A stretch of DNA of 64,000 nucleotides from JAXIPB01 sp045403155 (lineage in GTDB: Bacteria; Actinomycetota; Actinomycetes; Mycobacteriales; Micromonosporaceae). Made by a program: the position numbers and the translations under genes. The notes under the pieces were generated by a model, which saw only the letters and a program-made list of their open reading frames with translations, was not told the origin of the DNA and searched no databases. Positions 58,881 to 64,000 of the stretch are shown here, piece by piece (position 1 is the first letter of the stretch; every line of letters begins with the position of its first letter). The stretch covers positions 6,091-70,090 of the forward strand of contig JAXIPB010000088.1 of assembly GCA_045403155.1 (NCBI GenBank), read 5' to 3'.

Positions 58881-60053
58881 ATGCGAAACGACGCCCTGAT
58901 CAATAACCGCCCGACCAATAAGGGCCCGACAAATAATGCCCAGATCGACAATGCACCGATCAACCATGCACTGACCCTGCGGGATCTCGCCGATCCCGCG
59001 GCTGGGGCGCACGCCATCCAACTGGTTATCAACGCCCTCGAGGATGCGCTCGCCGCGGCATGGCGGGTGCCCGTGCGCCGCGATCCGGGCCCACGAATCG
59101 TCTCGGTCACCGACAACTACGACCGACTGAGATACAGCCACGACGCGGTCACGCGCGACCGGCGCTACAGCCGCTACATCGACAGCACCCTGATGCTGCG
59201 GTCCCACACCACCGCGCGCATTCCCGCGTTGCTCGATCGGCTCGCCGCCGCACGGAGGCCGCGCGAGATCCTGCTCAGCGTTCCGGGCATCTGCTACCGG
59301 CGCGACGCGATCGATCGCCACCACGTCGGCGAGCCGCATCAGATCGACCTGTGGCGGATCCGCCGGTCCGGCCCGCCGCTGGGCGAGGACGACCTGGAGG
59401 CCATGGTGGGGTGGGTCGTGGAGGCGGTGTTGCCAGGGGCGCGATGGTGCACCGTCCCCAGCCAACACCCCTACACCCTCTCCGGCCGGGAGATCTACGC
59501 AGACACCGGCAGCGGTCCGGTCGAGGTGGGCGAGTGCGGCCTCGCGCATCCGGAGGTGCTCGCCGGGAGTGGCCTGCCGCAGGCGGCGACCGGGCTCGCC
59601 ATGGGGTTGGGGCTGGACCGGTTGACCATGCTCGCGAAGGGAATCGACGACATCCGGCTGCTGCGATCGGCCGACCCGCGGGTGAGCGCGCAGATGGCCG
59701 ACCTTCGTCCGTACCGGGCGGTCTCGGCGATGCCGCCGGTACGCCGCGACCTCTCCCTCGCCGTCGACGATTCCACCGATGCCGAGCTGCTGGGTGACCG
59801 CGTACGGGAGATGCTCGGGCCGGGCGCGGAGGCCGTGGAGGAGATCTCGGTGGTCTCGTCCACCCCGTACGAGGATCTGCCCGACTCGGCCCGAATCCGG
59901 TTGGGGCTGCGGCAGGGACAGAAGAATCTGCTGGTACGGATTGTGCTGCGCGACCTGGACCGTACGCTCACGGCGGCCGAGGCGAACGTGTTGCGGGACC
60001 GCATCTACGCGGGGCTGCATGAAGGCTGGGCATACGAATGGTCCGGGAGGTAG
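58881..60053 (+). CDS. srmL: PheS-related ligase-like protein SrmL
   Basis: A 390-residue class II aminoacyl-tRNA-synthetase-like protein related to the phenylalanyl-tRNA synthetase alpha subunit. Visible blocks are RDRRYSRYIDSTLMLRSHTT (motif 2 region), RRDAIDRHHVGEPHQIDLW, VEVGECGLAHPEVL and ATGLAMGLGLDRLTMLAKGI (motif 3). The C-terminus (VRRDLSLAVDD) resembles the anticodon-binding part of PheT. I recall the name PheS-related mystery ligase; its substrate is unknown. The first 30 residues are asparagine-rich. A GAGGAG ribosome site lies six bases before the ATG. Confidence 0.85.
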   Translation: MRNDALINNRPTNKGPTNNAQIDNAPINHALTLRDLADPAAGAHAIQLVINALEDALAAAWRVPVRRDPGPRIVSVTDNYDRLRYSHDAVTRDRRYSRYIDSTLMLRSHTTARIPALLDRLAAARRPREILLSVPGICYRRDAIDRHHVGEPHQIDLWRIRRSGPPLGEDDLEAMVGWVVEAVLPGARWCTVPSQHPYTLSGREIYADTGSGPVEVGECGLAHPEVLAGSGLPQAATGLAMGLGLDRLTMLAKGIDDIRLLRSADPRVSAQMADLRPYRAVSAMPPVRRDLSLAVDDSTDAELLGDRVREMLGPGAEAVEEISVVSSTPYEDLPDSARIRLGLRQGQKNLLVRIVLRDLDRTLTAAEANVLRDRIYAGLHEGWAYEWSGR

Positions 60054-60063
60054 GTTCGCCGAC

Positions 60064-60594
60064 GTGCCGATTGTTCCGGATACCAAGGACTGGACGTGGG
60101 TGCTGGGCAAGCCGTGCCCCGAGTGCGGATTCGACACCCAGAGATCTCCCCGCGAGGAGGTGCCGGCAATGCTTCGCGCCAACGCCGCGGCCTGGCGTGA
60201 TGTCCTATCCGCGTCCGAGGTCCGCGAGCGGCCGTCGCCGGACATGTGGTCGCCGCTGGAGTACGGCTGCCACGTGCGCGACGTGTTCCGGCTTTACCAG
60301 ACCCGGCTGAGCCTGATGCTCACAGTGGACGATCCACTCTTCGCAAACTGGGACCAGGACGCGACCGCCGTCGAGGATCGCTACGGCGAACAGGACCCGG
60401 CCGAGGTACTCGTCGGGCTTCGCGAAGCGGCCGAGACGCTCGCCGAGAGCTTTGCCCAGGTCAGCGGCGATCAGTGGACCCGCCCGGGCCGGCGCAGCGA
60501 CGGTGCCCAGTTCACGGTCGAGTCTTTCGCGCGGTATCTCGTCCACGACCCGATCCATCATCTGTATGACGCGACGGGGGTGCGGGCGGCGTGA
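60064..60594 (+). CDS. DinB family protein
   Basis: A 176-residue four-helix-bundle protein. Candidate metal histidines are in LEYGCHVRDVFRLYQ and in VHDPIHHLYD near the end, the DinB-like pattern. The N-terminus carries CPECGFD. Such enzymes can be thiol-dependent transferases (mycothiol S-transferase-like) or have unknown roles. The start is GTG at 60064, ten bases after srmL. Confidence 0.85.
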   Translation: MPIVPDTKDWTWVLGKPCPECGFDTQRSPREEVPAMLRANAAAWRDVLSASEVRERPSPDMWSPLEYGCHVRDVFRLYQTRLSLMLTVDDPLFANWDQDATAVEDRYGEQDPAEVLVGLREAAETLAESFAQVSGDQWTRPGRRSDGAQFTVESFARYLVHDPIHHLYDATGVRAA

Positions 60595-60614
60595 GCGAGG
60601 AGTACGAAGGACGT

Positions 60615-62036
60615 ATGACCGCGATCGCCACCACCAATCCGACCACCGGGGAAGTTCTCAAGACATTCGAGCCGATGTCGACCGAACAGGTCGACCAACG
60701 GCTGGCGATGGCCGTGGAGGGATTCGTCTCACTCCGCGCCAGCAGCTTCACGCAGCGCGGTGCTTGGCTCACCGCGGCGGCGGAGATACTCGACGCAGAG
60801 ATTGACACCGTTGCCGCGATGATGACCACCGAGATGGGCAAGACCCTCGCGTCCGCGAAGGCGGAGGTTGCCAAGTGCGCCAAGGCATGCCGCTTCTTCG
60901 CCGCCCACGCGGAGAGCTTCCTGGCCGATGAGCCGGCCGACGCCGACGCTGTGGGCGCGGCGACGGCGTACGCGATCTATCAACCGCTCGGACCGGTGCT
61001 CGCGGTCATGCCGTGGAACTTCCCGCTGTGGCAAGCGATGCGCTTCGCCGCACCGGCGCTGATGGCGGGCAACCCGGGATTACTCAAGCACGCCTCAAAC
61101 GTGCCGCAAACCGCGCTGTACATGGAGGATCTGTTCCGTAGGGCCGGATTCCCGGAGGGCGCGTTCTCGACGCTCCTGATCGGATCGAACCGGGTCGAGG
61201 GCGTGCTCACCGACCCACGGGTACGAGCGGCAACGCTCACCGGCAGCGAGGGCGCCGGGCGCGCGGTGGCCGAGATCGCCGGCCGGGTACTGAAGAAGAC
61301 CGTCCTCGAGCTCGGCGGCAGCGACCCGTTCGTGGTGATGCCGTCGGCCGACGTCGCCCGCGCGGCCGAGGTGGCGACGATCGCGCGGTGCCAGAACAAC
61401 GGACAGTCCTGTATCGCGGCGAAGCGGTTCATCGTGCACAGCGACGTTTACGACGCCTTCGCCGAGGCGTTCGTCGCCCGCATGTCCGCGCTGCGCGTCG
61501 GCGATCCGATGTCGGAAGGCACCGACGTGGGACCGCTCGCGCTCGAGCAAGGTGTCGCCGACGTCGACGCCCACGTGCGGGACGCGGTCGCCCACGGCGC
61601 GAAGGTGCTTTGCGGCGGCGCACCGCTGCCGGGTCCTGGCTGGTGGTATCCGCCGACGGTCGTCGCGGACCTCACGCCCGATATGACGATGTGGTCGGAG
61701 GAGGTCTTCGGACCGGTCGCGGGGTTGTTCCGCGTCAACTCGTACGACGAGGCGGTGGCGCTGGCGAACGGCACCAACTTTGGGCTGGGCGCAAATGCGT
61801 GGACGACCAACCCCGAGGAGCGAGCTCGGTTGATCGCCGACCTTGACGCCGGGCTTGTCTTCATCAACGGCATGGTCACCTCCTATCCGGAGCTGCCGTT
61901 CGGCGGAGTGCGGCATTCCGGCTATGGCCGCGAACTCTCGGCGCACGGGATCCGCGAGTTCTGCAATCTGAAGACGGTGTGGGTCGGCATGGACACTCCG
62001 CCACCTGCTGGGAGCACGGGCAGCCACAGCGAGTGA
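60615..62036 (+). CDS. gabD: NADP-dependent succinate-semialdehyde dehydrogenase
   Basis: A 473-residue aldehyde dehydrogenase. It begins IATTNPTTGEVLKTFEPMS. Key sites are VMPWNFPLWQAMRFAAPAL, LTGSEGAGRAVAEIAG, VLELGGSDPFVV (catalytic Glu) and CQNNGQSCIAAKRF (catalytic Cys); the end is PFGGVRHSGYGREL. It oxidises succinate semialdehyde to succinate. The ATG at 60615 has AAGGA four bases upstream, preferred over the GTG at 60591 that overlaps the DinB stop. Confidence 0.9.
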   Translation: MTAIATTNPTTGEVLKTFEPMSTEQVDQRLAMAVEGFVSLRASSFTQRGAWLTAAAEILDAEIDTVAAMMTTEMGKTLASAKAEVAKCAKACRFFAAHAESFLADEPADADAVGAATAYAIYQPLGPVLAVMPWNFPLWQAMRFAAPALMAGNPGLLKHASNVPQTALYMEDLFRRAGFPEGAFSTLLIGSNRVEGVLTDPRVRAATLTGSEGAGRAVAEIAGRVLKKTVLELGGSDPFVVMPSADVARAAEVATIARCQNNGQSCIAAKRFIVHSDVYDAFAEAFVARMSALRVGDPMSEGTDVGPLALEQGVADVDAHVRDAVAHGAKVLCGGAPLPGPGWWYPPTVVADLTPDMTMWSEEVFGPVAGLFRVNSYDEAVALANGTNFGLGANAWTTNPEERARLIADLDAGLVFINGMVTSYPELPFGGVRHSGYGRELSAHGIREFCNLKTVWVGMDTPPPAGSTGSHSE

Positions 62037-62043
62037 CCCGCGA

Positions 62044-62847
62044 TCAGGTCAGCGCGTCGACAACCTTCTTCGCCATCGCCTCGTGCTTGGCATAGGCGTA
62101 CGGATACGCCGAGACCTGCACTCGCTGCGCGGCGAGGGTCACGGCCATCGTGTGCCAGCCCGGAACGGTGCGAAGGGCCTTGTAAAAGGCGGTCGCCGCG
62201 TAGCTCGGCGTCATGAGGTTCTTCACCGAGCCCCACCCCGCGCTCGGGCGCTGCTGGAAGAGGCCGACCGAGTCGTGATCGCGGCCGCTGCCCTCGTGCG
62301 GGTAACGCTTCGACTCCGGGATCCTGTCGCTGGCCAGGTTGCGAAGGGTGCTCTCCTGCATCGCGGTCGCGATCGCGATGACGTACGCCCGCTTCGGTAG
62401 CTTCAGCTTCTGTCCAGCCTGGACGATCCGCTGTGCGTTGTTCATCTGAATCTGGTTCAGACCGGCGACAGGCTTGGGCGGGGTGGGCTTCTTCGGCACC
62501 GGCTTCGCGGCCGGCTTCGGCTTCGCCGCCGCCGTCTTCGCCGGAGCGGCTGGTCGGCCGCCGGAGCGGGAGGCGCGCTCCGCGGCCGCTCGAGCGTCGG
62601 CGGAGAGTGCGAGTTCCTGCGCCTGCGCATCCGATTGCGAGGCCGGGTCACTTGCCACGGTTGCGAGGGTCAGGCAGGCGAGGGCGCTGGCCGCGAGCGC
62701 GACCTTGCTCGACACCCCGCTCGTGGCCGTGTTTGACGAGTGGGACCCTCGCCCGAACGGCCACCGCCGAGCCCGTGTCCCGGGTGATTTGCGATGCCGG
62801 CCGGTCGTCTTGTCATCATTCTCTGTATGCGTGGGGGAATTCCGCAT
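62044..62847 (-). CDS. Secreted protein with a lysozyme-like C-terminal domain
   Basis: About 267 residues. A basic N-terminus and a hydrophobic segment (SKVALAASALACLTLATVA) indicate export. A lysine/proline/alanine linker follows (AAKPKPAAKPVPKKPTPPKP). The C-terminal 130 residues (NAQRIVQAGQKLKLPKRAYV, ATAMQESTLRNLASD, HDSVGLFQQRPSAGWG, VQVSAYPYAYAKHEAMA) match a domain often found on actinobacterial cell-wall hydrolases; the QE in AMQES may be catalytic. The ATG at 62847 or 62877 is the start. Confidence 0.8.
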   Translation of the reverse strand: MRNSPTHTENDDKTTGRHRKSPGTRARRWPFGRGSHSSNTATSGVSSKVALAASALACLTLATVASDPASQSDAQAQELALSADARAAAERASRSGGRPAAPAKTAAAKPKPAAKPVPKKPTPPKPVAGLNQIQMNNAQRIVQAGQKLKLPKRAYVIAIATAMQESTLRNLASDRIPESKRYPHEGSGRDHDSVGLFQQRPSAGWGSVKNLMTPSYAATAFYKALRTVPGWHTMAVTLAAQRVQVSAYPYAYAKHEAMAKKVVDALT

Positions 62848-62929
62848 TCGCCGATCGTAGGCAGGCAATATCCACATAACTGCAGGTCAGAGACGTGACG
62901 CTCGCGACACAATTGCTCAACGTAATCGT

Positions 62930-62943
62930 CAAATAACTATTTG
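62930..62943. promoter_or_regulatory. AT-rich palindrome in a divergent promoter region
   Basis: CAAATA-AC-TATTTG is a perfect palindrome with a two-base centre, in the AT-rich stretch between the secreted-protein and GNAT genes. Such an island in GC-rich DNA suggests a promoter or operator; no regulator is encoded beside it. Confidence 0.4.
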
Positions 62944-63034
62944 TAGTAAGCGATCACTGTCGCAAGCTGGCTCACCGGACAACCGGTAGGATTCCAACCG
63001 GGTGTAGCGATCTTGAACGCGGGTGAGGGAGGAC

Positions 63035-63715
63035 ATGACCGAATCCCCGCCGTCGCGACTGCGATCGCACCTGCAAACCTGGCTCGGCCGATGGCCCGCC
63101 GAGAGCGACGTCGACGTGGTTGGTTCGACGGGCCGTGAGCGACCAGGCTGGGATGGCCTTCGGGTGTTTCCGCTCATCGGCGTCAGCACACCGGACACCA
63201 CGGTCCTGTCCGTGCCGCCGGCGCACGCTACCGCGGTGCGCGACCAGGTGGCGCTGCTTGGGCCACGATGGCGGGAGGCACTGCCAACACTCCCCGGCAT
63301 GCTCGGGCATCCGGACATGCAGGTCTACAGTGGAGTCTTCCGGTGGTGCGAGGAGGCGGTTCCGCTGCCGGACGCCGGAATCTGGATCCCCGCCGATGAT
63401 CCAGCGGTGCCGGCATGGTTGCGTCCCTTCGGCCACGAGGTCCTGATGGCCTGGGATGCCGCTACTGGTGCATATCTGGCGGGCGTCGGCATCAAGGTCC
63501 ACGACGAGTACGGCCGTGAGCTCGCGGTCGGCACGGATCCGGCGGTGCGGGGGCGCGGTCTCGCCCGCCGGCTCGTGGCTCAGGCCGCGCGACGAGTGCT
63601 CGACGAGGGCGGCATACCGACCTATCAGCACGACCCGGCAAACATCGCCTCCGCCCGCGTCGCGGATGCCGCCGGATTCCCCGACCGGAGCTGGCGGTCC
63701 CTCGGGATGGGCTAG
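63035..63715 (+). CDS. GNAT family N-acetyltransferase
   Basis: A 226-residue protein. The C-terminal half has the acetyl-CoA loop VGTDPAVRGRGLARRLVAQA and the GNAT end IPTYQHDPANIASARVADAA. The N-terminal half (LPGMLGHPDMQVYSGVFRWC) is an extra domain. Substrate unknown. The ATG at 63035 follows GAGGGAGGAC, preferred to the GTG at 63023. Confidence 0.85.
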   Translation: MTESPPSRLRSHLQTWLGRWPAESDVDVVGSTGRERPGWDGLRVFPLIGVSTPDTTVLSVPPAHATAVRDQVALLGPRWREALPTLPGMLGHPDMQVYSGVFRWCEEAVPLPDAGIWIPADDPAVPAWLRPFGHEVLMAWDAATGAYLAGVGIKVHDEYGRELAVGTDPAVRGRGLARRLVAQAARRVLDEGGIPTYQHDPANIASARVADAAGFPDRSWRSLGMG

Positions 63716-63920
63716 CCGCAGCCGCCGTGAGCAGCCAAAACGTCTGCTCCATAGTGGACATACTCGGCCGGAGGTCGGTTCGATTAGCTCGCGCCGCGTA
63801 CTGTTGGCGCCGGGTAGACCTCGTCGATAGGGGGATCCGCGACATGTGTACCGCAGCCCAGCGGACCGATGCCGGCATCGGGCACGGTTACGCCGCGCCC
63901 ACGGAGGGAAACGGCAGAGG

Positions 63921-64000
63921 ATGAGCCCACACGACGACCACGAGCGGCCCACCGAGCCCGCCGGGACGCCCGAGCCGACCGAGCCCGCCGGGCCACCCAA
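63921..64000 (+). CDS. Start of a proline-rich protein, cut by the window edge
   Basis: ATG at 63921 opens MSPHDDHERPTEPAGTPEPT and continues to the last base. The proline/glutamate/threonine-rich start is typical of the disordered cytoplasmic end of actinobacterial membrane proteins, but nothing more can be said. A GGAGGG run lies 13 bases upstream. The preceding 205 bases hold no gene I can see. Confidence 0.5.
   Translation, partial: MSPHDDHERPTEPAGTPEPTEPAGPP

Noticed and set aside
58674..60245. Minus-strand open frame of 523 codons
   Set aside because: Antisense to srmL and without family character.
63716..63920. Possible tRNA or small RNA gene
   Set aside because: No cloverleaf or strong conserved stem could be found by eye. 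The same was true of the other gaps of 150-280 bases.

Overview
The window is high-GC DNA with actinomycete habits: GTG starts and ATGA/GTGA stop-start overlaps are common, and there are a WhiB-like protein, SigB/F-type stress signalling, PadR/MFS/GNAT genes and many small intergenic hairpin repeats. The mix of repeat families resembles Micromonosporaceae and related orders. That placement is inference; no marker gene fixes the genus. I see no rRNA, tRNA, CRISPR, complete transposon or prophage.

Region by region. 1-6.7 kb: a leftward redox operon (dienelactone hydrolase, molybdopterin sulfite-oxidase-like protein, ferredoxin reductase-like protein, DUF6510), a DMT exporter facing a GH20 hexosaminidase, and a two-gene nucleotidyltransferase cassette. 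6-10.7 kb: TetR plus a divergent zinc-free alcohol dehydrogenase, then D-amino acid metabolism (D-aminoacylase and D-serine-dehydratase-like enzyme). 10.7-19.2 kb: a lactonase-fold beta-propeller, an exported DUF1800/DUF1501 pair, a DUF1801 protein, PadR with a membrane protein, a GNAT, a lipoprotein and a ghost of a second DUF1501 gene. 19.1-23.4 kb: a FluG-like pair (amidohydrolase and glutamine-synthetase-like ligase) with a cyclase-family hydrolase and a BKACE enzyme. 23.7-25.6 kb: a phosphotransferase and a decayed SARP/AfsR-like regulator. 25.9-33.2 kb: all enzyme steps of trans-4-hydroxy-L-proline catabolism to 2-oxoglutarate. 33.3-41.1 kb: DUF2630, an MFS transporter, two divergent carbohydrate enzymes (GH63-like and amylo-1,6-glucosidase), an Smr protein and a broken Rpn-like nuclease gene. 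41.2-45.9 kb: AraC, CBS, and a partner-switching locus in which a SigB/F-type sigma factor and its HATPase regulator each carry a fused STAS domain, next to a free STAS antagonist and a WhiB-like gene. 46-50.3 kb: a tiny membrane protein, a ROK regulator, RecQ and a membrane protein. 50.4-55.2 kb: a Rieske/DUF6529/anchored-protein operon divergent from a nucleotide cyclase-Crp operon. 55.3-57.8 kb: an ABC-2 exporter with a frameshifted ATPase gene and a PASTA protein. 57.9-64 kb: DUF72, the PheS-related ligase SrmL behind an attenuator-like leader, DinB, succinate-semialdehyde dehydrogenase, a secreted lysozyme-like protein, a GNAT, and the start of a proline-rich protein.

The most unusual item is the STAS-sigma plus STAS-kinase locus at 42.8-45.2 kb. 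Both fused STAS domains lack the phosphorylatable serine, while the neighbouring free STAS protein keeps it. Also notable are the structured leader of srmL, a hairpin repeat inserted in frame in a D-amino-acid enzyme, and a dispersed repeat that supplies the stop codon of two unrelated genes.
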